64,000 nt of DNA from Macrothele yani (GCA_039090855.1 CM076997.1:165322709-165386708), one strand, 5' to 3'. Counted from the stretch's first letter, positions 19,531 to 32,510 are shown. The notes: generated from the sequence alone by a model not told the origin. Translations and numbers: made by a program.

Positions 19531-22500
19531 AGAAAGATGACACCGAATTTTCGGGTGTAATAAGCACGTCTTTTCGTTTTGACGCCAATTAAATTTGTCA
19601 AAGCTATTCAAAGTCAATGGAACCGGAATGGAAAACAATAGTATCTGACGGAAGAAAGAAGTTTTTCAATCGGGATTTTAATCCCTCAGATATTGCTGTA
19701 AACGGAATCGTGAGCTTACTCCTTCTGCTTGTGTACTTGTACGTTAAGAAAAACACGAATTTATACGAGTAACATTTGGCACCAATAACGCTCTCCAACA
19801 CAGAGATAATTTTTCAAATCGGACTCTTAGAAACAGAGATATCGACAAAAAATAAGATATGACTTTACGTCCCCTGGTGGGAAAACCATGCATTCTTTTA
19901 GGAAGAAAGCATTCGGAAAAGGTTTATCCATATGAGCCGTATCGGTCCAAGAAAAAGAAAATGTTGTCGAGTTTTCAGGATCCCAGATTTTGCTACAAAT
20001 ACATCAGAAGCAGATATTAACACTTATGTCCCCCTGGTGGCCAAACCATTCTTTATCAAACATTAGAAATTATGTTAAAAAATATTTTCCATCAGGACTT
20101 GTATGCGATACAGGAATAATTTTTAATCGGAGTTTTAGGAGCAGAAATAACGCAAACGCAATTTACCTAAAACGCAATTTACCAGAAAACGCAATTTACC
20201 TTTGTGCCCCCAAGCGAAAAGTCTATGATTTACTTTAAAATTTTGAATTTATATGAATTTATAGGAAAAACATTTCGCATCGGAAACACTATCCAACAAA
20301 GAAGGATATTTTTTTTTAAATCAGACTCTTAGAAGTAGAGATATTGACAAAAATAAAATATACATCTACGCCCCCTGGCGTAGAAACCATGCATTATTTC
20401 AAAAAGTAAATGTTCCTAAAAGGTTTGTCGACACGCGTACTATCGGTGAACAAACAACTTTTTTTTCAATCTAGATTTTAGAAGCTCTTATTTTGCTGAA
20501 AATACATCAGAAGCGGAAATTGAGGCTTACGCCACCTGGTGGCTAAACCATTTTTTACAAAAATTAGAATTTATGTGCAAAAGATTTCCCATCCGGAGCA
20601 CTATCCGGTGCAGTAAGAATTTTTCAAATCGGAGATTTAGAAACAGAGATATAGGTGGAAAACAATTTACCTTTACGCCACCTAGCAGGAAGTCTATGAT
20701 TTACTTCAAAATTTTGAATTTATAGGGAAAGCATTTTGCATCGTAAACACTATCCAACAAAGAAGGAATTTTTCAAATCCGACTATTAGAAGTAGAGATA
20801 TTGGCAAAAATAAGAGATACATCTACCCCCTGGCGGAGAAACTGTGGAAAATTTTAAGAAGAAAATGTTCCGGAAAGGTTTATCGATGTGATTGGCATCA
20901 GTCCACGAAATAATTTTTTCAAGCGATTTTTTGGAAGCTCAGATTTTATGGCAAATACATCAGAAGCAAAAATTAACGCTTACGCCCCCTGGTGGCTAAA
21001 TTATTCTTAACCAAAAATTAGAAATTATATGCAAAAGATTTTCCATGAGGAGGTGTATCGGCTGAAGAAATAAAAATTCAAATCGGAGATTTAGAAACAG
21101 AGATATTGGGGAAAGCAATTTAACTTTACGCCCTCTAGCGGAAAGTTTATGAATTACTTGAAAATTTTAAAATTATATGAAAAAAATGTCACACTAGAAG
21201 CACTATATAACAAAGAAGGAATGTTTTCAAATCGGGCTCCTGAAAGTAGAGATATTGACAAAAATAAGATATACATCTACGCCCCCTGGCGTAGAAACCA
21301 TGCATTATTTCAAGAAGAAAATGTTCCAAAAAGGTTTGTCGACATGAGTAATATCGGTCAACAATCGACTTTTTTTTTCAATCGAGATTTCAGAAGCTCA
21401 TATTTTGCTGCAAATACACCAGAAGCGGAAATTAAGACTTACGCCACCTGGTGGCCAAACCGTTTTTTACAAAAATTAAAAATTATGTGCAAAGGATTTC
21501 GCATCAGGAGCTGTATCCGGTGCAGAAAAAAGTTTTCAAATCGGAGATTTAGAAACAGAGATATAGGGGGAAACGCAATTTACCTTTACGCTCCAAAAAG
21601 GTTTGTCGACATGAATAATATCGGTCAACAATCGACTTTTTTCAATCGAGATTTCAGAAGCTCATATTTTACTGCAAATACACCAGAAGCGGAAATTAAG
21701 ACTTACGCCAGCTGGTGGCCAAACCGTTTTTTTCAAAAATTAGAAGTTATGTGCAAAGGATTTCCCATCAGGAGCTGTATCCGGTGCAGAAAAAAGTTTT
21801 CAAATCGGAGATTTAGAAACAGAGATATAGGGGGAAACGCAATTTACCTTTACGCTCCCTAGCGGAAAGTATATGAATTACTTGAAAATTTTGAAATTAT
21901 ATGAAAAACATGTCACACTGAAAACACTATCCAACAAAGAAGGAATTTTTCAAATCGGACTCATAGAAGTAGAGATATTGACAAAAATAGGTAATACATC
22001 TACGCCACCTGGCGGAGAAACTGTGGAATATTTTAAGAAAAAATATTCCGAAAAGGTTTATCGATGTGAATGTGATCAGTTCAGGAAAGAAGTTTTTCAA
22101 TGATATTTTAGAATCTCCGATTTTATGGCAAATACATCAGAAGCAAAAATTAACACTTATGCCCTCTGATGAGTTAAGTATTCTTTACCAAAAATTAGAA
22201 ATTATATGCAAAAGATTTTCCACGAGGAGGTGTATCCGCTGAAGAGACATTTTTTTCAAATCGGAGCTTTAGAAGAAGAGTTATCGGGAAAAATGTAATT
22301 TACTTTTACGCCCCTAGCAGAAACTTTATGCGAATTTGAAAAGTAACTATATCAAAAATACTCTTCGATATAAATGGAATCGAAAGATAAAATATTTTTT
22401 TAAATCGGGTGTTTAGAAGCAATTATGTGGAGTAAAACTTATTTTTGAATTTGGCATCATCTGCATTCACGCCTTCTAGCGTAAATGCAGATGATGTCGA

Positions 22501-22696
22501 ATTCAAAAATAATATTTTTTGTACATCGTAAAAAAAACAAAATAAAGGATGATCATTCTCATTTTTTAAGCTTCCCAATGCAAAAAGAATGTTTCAAATC
22601 GGACTAATAGTTGCAGTGATATGGTGGAGTACAGACCAACGGACGGACAGACCGATAACATAAGCACGATCTTTTTTTACAAAAGACGTGCTAAAA
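19531..22696 (-). mobile_element. Satellite-bearing Helentron/HINE-like non-autonomous element, copy B
   Basis: Same borders as 4655-6466. AGAAAGATGACACCG opens the plus-strand left side, the hairpin ACACC...GGGTGT is at 19540-19558, and the subterminal repeat AGCACGTCTTTT (19563-19574) exactly matches the reverse complement of AAAAGACGTGCT at 22681-22692. A GGACGGACAGACC tract lies near 22640. At 3166 bp it is 1.35 kb longer than copy A, and the difference is extra satellite units. No coding capacity for mobility is seen. It would depend on an autonomous Helentron elsewhere if the assignment is right. Flanking bases differ between copies, which supports independent insertion. Confidence 0.72.
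19800..22600. repeat. Trimeric higher-order tandem repeat, copy B
   Basis: The a, b and c monomers alternate as in copy A. Type a starts lie near 19806, 20315, 20768, 21223 and 21945. The step 20768 to 21223 is 455 bp. The step 21223 to 21945 is about 722 bp, which is one trimer plus a 266-bp extra copy of a b-c block (21328-21593 and 21594-21859, nearly identical). The array therefore holds five trimers plus a partial duplication. An open frame at 21149-21862 is produced by this duplication. Confidence 0.85.
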
Positions 22697-22699
22697 AAG

Positions 22700-23725
22700 G
22701 GAATAATTCGTAATAGCATCTTACAATGAGCAAAAGAACGAAACAGATGTTTCTTCCAAGACGTAATATGATATTTTTATAAGGACTGAGATTTGCAGCA
22801 GAAAACAATATTAATTACGGATATTAAACTTTTTTAAACGTTTTAAATGGAAACATAAAATTTTTGCCGATGGGGTTTTAATGACTCACACGATATATTA
22901 CTGTGAAATGTAAACTAGGACCATAACTTCACATTTAATTCCATGTATTTGAATCGACAATTCTGAAAATTTGAAAAGCAAAATTTGTCCCAAATAGCCA
23001 ATTTGTTTAAGGATGAAGAGACATTATAACATCACCTTTAATCTTAAATTTCTTATCGAAATTTCATGGTAAACAATGGAAACCTCTGAAATAAACGAAG
23101 TATCGTAATATTCGTCTCGACGCAACATAGGAGAGTTTTATTTAAGCACCTGTTTTCGCAGCAAAGACCTCGTGCACTTAGTGTCAGACCAAACCACGTA
23201 ATATCTAATTTTCCCGGATTCGCCCGTGGAAATACGTACATCGCTGCCATTGGAAATCAGGTTAAGTACTCAGTGCCGATAGAAATTCAATTAGAATGTT
23301 ATCCAATTTAGTCTTCCACTCAGCACATTAACGTCCTAAGTAACTTCTTCCTTAAGTTGGCGAATTTCTGCGTCTCGAAAGAGCTAATTAGGAACTCAGT
23401 TTCGCAAGGCATTTACATTTTTAAGTAAATATCTTAGCCAGTCACACATCCATACAACACCCCATCAGGAAAAATGCTAAAGATTTTCACTTTAAATATA
23501 AAGCATTAGACTACGAAATTCTCAGTTATTACATAATTAAGTATAATATGCACATATTTTATTTCTCAAATATTTTCCACACAATATATCATAATAGTAA
23601 GAAGAAAGCAAGAAATCAGATGGTCCTACAGAATTATTTTCCTGTATATTTTGATATGAATTGCTTTCCTGTACTCCTGATGGATAGAAATACTGATGTT
23701 GATTACGTTGCATTTGGAGCGTATC
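22700..23725. other. Unassigned spacer
   Basis: AT-rich. Open frames here are short and not recognisable. No terminal repeats found. Confidence 0.45.
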
Positions 23726-23728
23726 ATA

Positions 23729-24938
23729 CACCGATAAACCATTCGATTATGAGCAGCTACCTAATATGCCGTAGGACCCCATTTACACAGCAAAACAGCG
23801 GGCACTCGGCAAGGCATCGATTCGATGAGGTCACGATACATATCTTGGAGTACCTGGTATCATAATGTCAACAGCAGGTACCCCAGTTCCCGTACATTTC
23901 GGGCTGGTGGTGATTTAGCGCGAATCCGCTTTTCCAAGTCGAACCACAAATGCTCGATTCGGTTCATGTCAGGTGAATGTGGAGGCCAGGGTATTAACAG
24001 GACTCTCCTCGAACCACTCCTTGACGACTCGAGCAGTGTCGCATGGCGTATTATCTTGTTGATAATGCCCATCAACAGCAGGAAATACAGTCGCCATGAA
24101 TGAGTGAACTTGGTCCACAATGATGTTCAGATACTTGACAGCTGTGAGGGACTTTGTGGTATTGGGATAATGGGGTCTAAAGTGTCCCAAGAAAACATCG
24201 TCCACAGCATAACACCGCAGCCACCGGCCTTTTCCGCCCAACAGTGTATCCAGGTACCACAGCCTCCGTTGGTAATCGGCTTATTCGTGTTCGTCCGTCT
24301 ACATTATGTACCAGGAATTTTGATTGATCAGACCAGGCTACTTTCATCCAATCATCCACGGTCCAATCTTGATGATCTTGGGCCCATTTCATGCGTTGTT
24401 GGTGATGACGTGCAGTGAGCATGGGAACCAGGCTCTGGGTCTTCGTTCACGTAAGCTCATGCGCAGAAGGCTGCGCATGAAGTGTGTGCTGTGACATTTC
24501 TCTGATCGCCACTGTTGTAGCTGCGGGTGATTTGTTGCACTGTGGGCCTGCGGTCGCTGTGAACAATGCGCGACAGTCTTCGGTCCCTTATGGTATCAAT
24601 GAGCTGCGGACGACACACGGCTAGGCGACGGGTTGTAATTTGGCCATCTGTGCACCACTTTTGATACGTACTCACTACAGCGGCTCGTGAAGAACCCACA
24701 AGCCGCGCTGTTGCCCGGATCGTAGTTCCGAGGAGCCGTACCATCACAATTTGTCCTTTATCAAACTCCGATAAATGTTCAGCTTTTCGCATTCTGACTC
24801 CGAGCACTCTACTAACCGAACGCCGGTCCTCGGGTTGTATATATACTGATCTGAATCTCCACCTGCGCCACCGTTCGGTTTCCAGGCGCGTTCACTTCTC
24901 TAGGGTGGGGGTGGTCATAATATAATGGCTTATCAGTG
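23729..24938 (-). mobile_element. Tc1-like DNA transposon, TA-flanked
   Basis: A 1210-bp element. The left end CACCGATAAACCATTCGATTAT pairs with the right end (reverse complement CACTGATAAGCCATTATATTAT), and TA lies at 23727-23728 and 24939-24940. The minus-strand transposase shows HTH regions (LSEFDKGQIVMVRLLGTTIR and an RLSRIVHSDRRPTVQQI block, 24457-24807). Further on are AWSDQSKF (first Asp), YQQDNTPCDTARVVKEWF (second Asp) and PHSPDMNRIEHLW (Glu). The triad is present, but at least two frameshifts (near 24440 and 24000) disable it. Confidence 0.94.
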
Positions 24939-25221
24939 TATGTCCGAATTTTATAACACACCTACGTCAATTTTCCATTTAAATGCATTTACATGATATG
25001 TAAATACGTAAGCATATTGTACTGGAAACGTTTGCTCTGTTATTCAACTAATTTGTGAGATCAAGATATATTTTAAGTCCCACTGGCAAACTGGTTACTG
25101 TTCTAACCTCTTGCGCTGAGCTTAGTTACAGAACACAGCGGGGAAATGATAGTAGTTAATCGAGCGAGAAAATAATGTCTACTGGAGAATACACTTAAGT
25201 ACAAATACTAGTTAGTAGGAA

Positions 25222-25230
<9 letters not shown>

Positions 25231-25258
<28 letters not shown>
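25231..25258. repeat. GA dinucleotide microsatellite
   Basis: An uninterrupted run of GA repeats, preceded by a short CA run. Confidence 0.95.
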
Positions 25259-25260
<2 letters not shown>

Positions 25261-25404
25261 ACTACTTCTCATATGTGAACATACACCGTGCACATTGCGA
25301 AATCGAACTGTTTTGTTAGAAGGAAAACAATGTCCCCAAAAATCACTGAGAGAAAATGGAAATGTCTTAACGTTTCGTTGGTTGCTATATGTTCAACATC
25401 GCCA

Positions 25405-25570
25405 GTGGTCGCATGTGAGATATTTTATCTCATGTGTGAGGGTTTTTCTCCCACTACCTTTTCCGCACGTGAGATATTTCTAACATGTGTGAGAGTTTTT
25501 CTCAAACTACCTTTTCAAAACGTGATATATTTTCTCACATGCGTGAGAGTTTTTCTCACACAACCTTTAG
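25405..25570. repeat. Three-unit minisatellite, about 53 bp per unit
   Basis: Units share CGTGAGATATTT, then CATGTGTGAGAGTTTTTCTC and ACTACCTTTTC, with starts near 25412, 25466 and 25518. An open frame at 25288-25581 reflects this repeat and is not taken as a gene. Confidence 0.8.
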
Positions 25571-28500
25571 TGCAGTTTTAAATAGTCTACTCAGTAACAA
25601 CACTTCAGAACTTGTTCTTCGCAAGAAATATAATTAATACATATAATTACAAATCAAATCAGGTGACAAACGGAATCTAATCACGTCGTTATCTATACAA
25701 ATACAAAACATAAACGCCAGAGTTCGCTTTATGAGGGAAGTTCTTGCGTGACGGAAACGCCAGCCGTCGTTTGATAAGAGAAATGTTTACAGAACCACAC
25801 GGGCACAAAGAACAGACTGAAACTCAAGTACGGGCCAATCTTTATCGGAGAAGAAAACAAATTGTTGGGAAGATTCTAAAAGACAGCTAGATCTGAAGTG
25901 GTGCCTTCAGGGTCACTTCCAAATAAATGGCGCTGTTTGCATTCGGAGCGGGAAAGACCCTGCTGCATTGGAACATAGGACTGGCAGATACTCAGTTCCT
26001 CTACAGGCCGTCGACCCAGAGGCACAGGATACGGTTTTCATCGGCTCCACTTAAAGGTGTTTAAGCACCAGAATAAAAGAGCACACGTATAACTTCAAAA
26101 CTGAAAGCCTATCAACTGCTCTGTCTCGTTGGGGGACGTCCAGATCCCACTTCCCTAATTTGGATCAGGTTACTGTCCTGAACACTCCAGGTAAACAATC
26201 ATTCATGCTTTTTATGGAAAGTTTGTATATTATCTCATTTGGAGACAGGTGTTGTAATGATCGTGTACCAAAACTGACAGCTTAGATTTACAAATGTGTT
26301 AGTTAGTAAATCTTCATGTTGAGGTGGTATTTGAAATTCTTTGTTTTCAGCATTGTTCTCTCATAGATGGCGTGGTTTATGTGCTTGTGACATCGCCCAA
26401 CAGATTTTAAGTCAATGTCCATTTCGTAATATTATACTGTATCATCTGATGATGAAGACGATGTGTCTTCGAAAGATCTAATGTGGTTGTATTAGTAAAG
26501 TATTTTAACATGTGGTACGTTGTGCACTGCATTTGTTTTTATCGTGTTCAGTCGACATTTTATTCTACTATTATATTTTAACACGAATTAGTTTCATCAA
26601 AAATAAGACCGTTGAAATGAAGTACCTTAATTTTTTACGTCTCTGTTTATGAGAATAAGGTTTCTTAATCTGTACTCGCAGGACATTCCACAAACTTAGT
26701 GATTTTAATTTACTACGTAGTTCACGCTTTTATAATTTCTTCAGTTCTTTCTTCTAAGACATAATAAATGCGATCGACTTTCACAGTTTTGTATGTTTTT
26801 TTCTCGTCCCCATCATTATCAGTATGATGGAACATTCCGAGAAATTATGTAATCATTCAAAATACAAACTGAGAAAATTTAAATAAGTGTTTTTGAATTG
26901 ATCTGAAATTTTCCGCCACATCACTAAGAGGAAATTCCACATCTTGGACACATTTAAAAACTTCCATCTCGTCCGAGGCCTTCTTACTTGGAATATGAAA
27001 TCTATCAAGATAATTTATTGTTTCGCACATGCGTATACCAAACCACTTCAAAAGTTATACGTTTTACCTTGAAAAATAATTCAGATTCAATGTCGACATT
27101 ATTAATCCTACCATTCCAAGGAATATGTTTTTTTCTTCAATATTCTTTGAATATGTTTGATGATTGCGATATCTAACTTTCAAATAACTTTCCTTGCAAT
27201 TCCTAGTGACATTAAAGGGTAAGCGTAAGTACTATACCTCATACAGCAATCTGAGCATAGGTTTTTTACCCAACATCAACCTCAGTGAAAATATTCTTCT
27301 GCAAGTTATTTACTTCGACAATTTTATTTAAATTGTTATCAAGCAATCCTGCTCTATCAGTGATTAAACCTAAATGATTAAATTAATTTTCCCTATTTTA
27401 ACACGTTACCCTAAATCATACAGTCTTTCGAATTCCAATCGCAGTGGCTTGGGCTTTTCATTATTCATACTTTTAAAGCAAATACTTTCCTGTGGACATT
27501 ATATGCTTCGAACAATATTTCTAATAAATAGGTGTAATCAAAGTTTCTTACTGTTAAGTTGTACCAAGTAAAAAATACGGTTTGCTGATAATTCGACTAA
27601 ACAATGAAAAAAATATTGTTTGCAAGCAAGTGAACTGAACAGAGTTATACACAATCGTACCGTTTCTTCAAAGGGAACAGTACACATTATTAAAATTAAT
27701 ATTATTAAAAAAAGATATATATGTACAGTATTCTACTGTATGTACCGGTGTAGTCTACCTAAGGCGTGTTTAATTTACTATGTGAATGGAAGCCGCCGTT
27801 TGAAGTTTTCCTTCCATTAAATATAAAATACTATCCTCCACAAATTAAAACTTCTGCCCTGTAGAGACATCTCCCTTTGTGAAGTCACATTAGGTTAATA
27901 ACTTCCTACGGAGCTAGAGAATCAGTACATACTTAAATATATCTTTTCTAAGATTAAAGTGAAGATCAGAGAAATTACTGTTAGCGATGCCGGGGAATAG
28001 TCTCCTATTATCTGCAGATGGAAGATCAAATGGGGAACACGTGGATTGCCAAGAGAGCCGCTTCAACCACCTAAATGGATCAGACAGCTTTAATAAATAG
28101 GATTTTGGAGGAAATTTCCCTGGAGAAATTAAATCACTGGCTCAGAGTGCTAACGGTTTGCGTGGAAAAACGGTGGGACCTGAAACCTTCTCCTCGTGCC
28201 GACGAAAAGGATCTTTAACGAGAAAATCGACTAATGTGAGCAAGCGAAGAAGATGTATGAAACCAAGAGAGGGAATTAGACGAAAAGTGAAAACTTGGCC
28301 TTAACAAATTTAGGTAATCAGAATGCAAACAAAAGAAAATGTACAGGAAAACCCATTAAGCATCTAACCTAAATGTTTATTTATATATGCTATGAAGGAT
28401 TTTCATTTCAAATTTAAAGCATTCTGCTACATTTTGGTGCACATTTATCTTCAAGTGCAAACTACGAGGAAAATAGAGACGTTCTCTAAACGTGAAGGAT

Positions 28501-28714
28501 CTGAAATTGAAGCATTTCATCTAGTATCTAATATAGTTTTTCAATACAGTGCAAACATAATTGCACGCACTTTTTCTATTTTGCACACAAAAAGGGGAAT
28601 TCCTAGTGAAACAAAATCCATTCACCCTTTCAAGAACTAATGGAGAATGACCACATCTCCCTTTTTTAGGCTTTCCAACCGTAGGTTGAAGAATCGTACA
28701 TGCTCCAGCTTTGT

Positions 28715-29985
28715 ATGTCCGTCTGTCTGTCTGCACGATAACTCGCGTAAAAATGATTCGATTTCGATGAAATTTTACTATGTGGTAGGGGACCACCTGG
28801 GGACGAACCCTATTGAAAATGGACGAAATTGGGTCAAAGATCAGGACATAGGATCGGGGCCAATTCCATCGCCTTTACCCCACACAAATAAAGGAGCAAT
28901 TCTTGTAGGTATGTAAATTTTATTTTGAAAACGGCTCTAAAGATTTTGATGAAAGTCGTTAACCTACCGTTTTCTGGTACCAGAAATCGATTTTGCTTGA
29001 TCTCGACTTTAGGAAAATTCGTTTCGTGGGTTAAGTAACCACCCCGAATCACCACGTTTTAGTGTCATGCCGTCGTCCCATTAATGTTTCCCATGCTTAG
29101 AAATCTTATGACCTCACACTCTCGTGATTGAGATGTCGGCGCGCGGTCTCGACATCTGTCTCATTACGTCACGCGTTGCGTGTGGATCCTATTAAAGTTT
29201 CATGACGTCACACTCTTGCGAGCAGATGGTCGCGATTCCCATCTGCCTCATTACGTCACGCGTTGTGTGCGTATGCTCGTCTGCACGATAACTCGCGTAA
29301 AAATCGTTCGATTTCGATGAAATTTTAGTATGTGGTAGGGGAATACATGGGAAGGCACCCTATTGAAAGCGAACGAAATGGGGTCACAGGTCAGGACATA
29401 AGAGCGGGATCCATTCCACGGCTCTTATGCGTCATAACTAACGTAAAAAAAGTTCTGTTTCGATGAAATGTTAGTATGTGGTAGGGGACGACCTGGGGAC
29501 AAACCCCATTGAAAATGGGCGAAATGGGGTCAAAGGTCAGCACATAAGAGCGGAATCATTTCCATCGTTATTATGCGTCATACCTTACGTAAAAATGCTT
29601 CGATTTGGATGAAATGTTAGTATGTTGTAGGGGCCTGCATGGGGACGAATCCTATTGAAAATCGGCGAAATCGGGCCAAATGTTAGGACACAGGAGTGAA
29701 ATCTATTCCATAGCCCTTATGCATAAAAATGCTTCGATTGTGGAAAACCGTTATGTTATTTCGGAGGTATACTTAACCGGTTCTTTTGAATATCATCGAA
29801 ATGGGATCAAAGTTCAGGGCACAGGAACGAGGTTTATTCCACAGCCATTATTCTCATAACTTGAGTAATGATTTCTGGTATGTTGGAAAGCGTATCAAAA
29901 TCAATGCATTGCATGATTTTACTAACTTGTCTTTTCCGTTCCAGGACATAGCAACTAACGTAGTAACCTAGGACTATGAGAAGTG
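28715..29985. repeat. Satellite-like tandem array with GTCTGTCTG leader
   Basis: It begins with a GTCCGTCTGTCTGTCTG microsatellite followed by CACGATAACTCGCGTAAAAA. Units of about 146 bp contain TTCGATTTCGATGAAATTTT, TATGTGGTAGGGGA, CCTATTGAAA and GGGTCAAAGGTCAG, with starts near 28749, 29300, 29446, 29592 and 29726. Between the first and second unit lies a different pair of repeats of about 96 bp (29105-29280) sharing CATTACGTCACGCGTTG and TGACGTCACACTC. The array could belong to another satellite-bearing element, but I found no matching ends. Confidence 0.8.
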
Positions 29986-30051
29986 ACATACCCTAACTTG
30001 GCTCATTTGTACCAGAGCGGGAGGGGATAGGTACGTGCTGTAAACTTTATA

Positions 30052-31343
30052 TTGGGTTTTCAGATAAGTACGTTCGTTTTTTTCCCAATTATTGGAATCC
30101 TTATTTTTCATGTAAAAGTTTTCACAAATGAGTCAATAACATATTCTCCTTCATTGTTCACAACCTCTTGCCAACGTTCCATTAGGTTGTCAATTCCTCG
30201 ACGGTAGAAATTCCCGGGTTTTGACTCGAAGAATTCTTCGAGCCACCTTTTCAGCTCGACGTCGTAGTTAAACGATACGCCTCGCAGACTGTTGGAGAGC
30301 GACCGGAAAAGGCGATAATATGAGGGCACTAGTTAGGAGAATACGGTGGGGTATGTAGAACTTCGTAACCGAGATCTTGAATAGCAGTTTTGGTCAGATT
30401 GGCGATGTGAGGGCGAGCTTTGTCGTGTTGAAGAAACACACCGTGCTGCTGGTTGGGTCGTTTTAGGTGAACTACCTCGTCGAGCCGGTGCATTTGCTGA
30501 ACGTAAATCTGTGCATTGATCGTGATGTTCTTTTCTAGTAATTCGTAGTGCATTACACCTTCCCAATCCCACCAAAAGCAGATCATGGTCTTGCGTGGAT
30601 GCAGCTTGGCCTTAGCTAGAGGTGTTGCTTGCTTTGAGGACGCAGTCATTTTTTCCTCTGCTTCACATTGACCTAGAAATACTATTTTGCATCGCCGGAA
30701 ACGGTGTGATAAGGAAATCTTTGTTTGTGTCGACGAGTAGCCTGGTGTCGAACGAGCAAACTGGCGGCGATAGTGGAGCGCTGGTGTTTGCCTTTTGCGT
30801 TCACAGAATGTGACACCCATGCACCAAATGTTTAGACCTTACCCATCGAGTGAAAGTGACGGGCGATGGTAACATGAGAGCATTCCATCTGCTGGATCGA
30901 TTCCCTAGTAGATTGACGTGGATCTTCGTGTATGAGCTCATTCAATCCATCCTCAGTGAACTGAACATGTCTGCCGCAAAGCGGAGAGTCTGTGAAGTCG
31001 AATTTCCCGTTCTTGAAGGGTTAATACCATTTCTGTGGAGTTCTATCAGTAGTAGCGTTTGCTCTGTACACAGCACAAATGTCTCGAGCAGGTTTCGGCA
31101 GCTTTGGAACCTGGCTTAAAAGCGATGACAGGCAGGTTCGAAAATGCTCATTTCTGTCTACTTCGCAGTCCATCTTCACATGGATGAAAAGAGTTGCACT
31201 GAATATAATATCGAAACCGATGAATAAAAGTTATACAGGAAGAATAGAGCTTAAAAAAACCATATAACATTATGATCAAAATAGTGTCCTTGTTCCTTCA
31301 AATAACAATGGAAAAAAGTGAACGAACTTATCTGACAACCCAA
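30052..31343 (-). mobile_element. Mariner (DD34D) transposon, inactive
   Basis: A 1292-bp element with inverted ends (left TTGGGTTTTCAGATAAGTACG; right, in complement, TTGGGTTGTCAGATAAGTTCG) and TA at 30050-30051 and 31344-31345. The minus-strand transposase keeps SGDAK (first Asp, usually GDEK) and LQHDKARPHIANLTK (second Asp). At the third site a one-base deletion gives PYSPN then a stop, and the Asp of the usual PSDY is Tyr (PSYYRLF). The C-terminus (FYRRGIDNLMERWQEVVNNE...) is otherwise well preserved to 30108. Confidence 0.95.
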
Positions 31344-31345
31344 TA

Positions 31346-32425
31346 TGTAGACATGAAAAGAAAAGGGGGAAAGCGTACCTTATTTGATGCACCGGAATTC
31401 CATCCTGTGATTTCATTTATTATTATTTTTTAATTATTTCGTAACTGTGTTGTAAAGTATAAACTTTACCCTCAGTTTTACACAAAACTGATAGAACAAT
31501 AATTCGTCTCCGTTAGGTGCATGATTAAACGTGTTTTACTCGCTTCCTTCAATAACTGCGTCATAACTTACAATGAGAGGAAAGCAAATGTGGGTACCTA
31601 GAAAGTTGAGACATGTAAGTGTCATAGTACCGATGAAGAAAATCAAATAGGAGTTCATAGCCTATTGATAATCATGGAAAAGGCAAATGACAATAGTAAA
31701 TCTTTAACACAGTTTTAACCGAAAGACATTCTTATATCAACATGGACATGGAAATTTGTATCTCCGCTTGAAGACACAGTCCCCTTTCAGAAATGGTTTT
31801 GAAAAATACTGTTTCTATATCGGATGAAGGTATACCACGCAAAATATGCCACTGGGTTCCACCTTTTTTTCTCCTGTTTCCTTTTGCAGGTACTAAAACG
31901 AATGATTTACTATGCACATTAGAGTTCTGCACTGGCTGGGTTGGGGAATATTTTTAGTTTACACAATAAAGAAACGGGCGGGCCTTTTTCCCAGACACTA
32001 ATGGCCGGGCCATGCTAAGTCAAGTCAACCTATTCTTTTTATCGCAATAGTAAAGAAAGAAAAAAGATGCGTTTACCGGTTTTATGGCTTGTCTAACTGT
32101 TTTGCTGTATTTACCAACATCTTTGACATAGCCCTGATCGTAATCACAGAAGCGTGGAGAGGCATTTTCTGTGTTTTCACCATCTGCAGGTATTAAAGTG
32201 ATTAAAACACTTTTGGGCTGGCCGAAAACAAAAAGATTTGACCCCGAACTAATGTGTGTGCGTGTGTTGTGTCGAGTGGGAGACAGGCAGCGGGGTGTGT
32301 GTTTGTATATGAGAGTGGGACGACATCAATTGCTTCTCCTATCCCTAATTGTTATAGGGATTGAGTTTTGGTAGTATTACCGCTTAATAGTTCAGAGAAA
32401 GGGAGATTTTGAACGCGCTTAGTCT
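31346..32425. other. Unassigned spacer
   Basis: AT-rich. Open frames are under 70 codons and unrecognised. No repeats stand out. Confidence 0.45.
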
Positions 32426-32427
32426 CT

Positions 32428-32510
32428 CTGTCTGTCTGTCTGTCTGTCTGCCTGCCTGCCTTCCTGCCTGTATGTATGTCTGTGTGTCTCTCTGTCTGCC
32501 TCTATCTCTG

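Larger units (their letters stand above)
24941..28640. other. Long unassigned region without recognisable gene
   Basis: About 3.7 kb in which I recognise only small repeats (listed separately). The part 25690-26200 is less AT-rich but has no frame longer than chance and no splice-bounded exon I would defend. Frames in 26850-28640 are short and AT-biased. Confidence 0.4.

Noticed and set aside
21149..21862. 237-codon open frame as a repetitive protein gene
   Set aside because: It lies wholly inside the satellite array of the HINE-like element and owes its length to a block duplication; other trimers in the same array are not open in this frame.
25288..25581. 97-codon frame as a small gene
   Set aside because: Most of it is translation of the 53-bp minisatellite.
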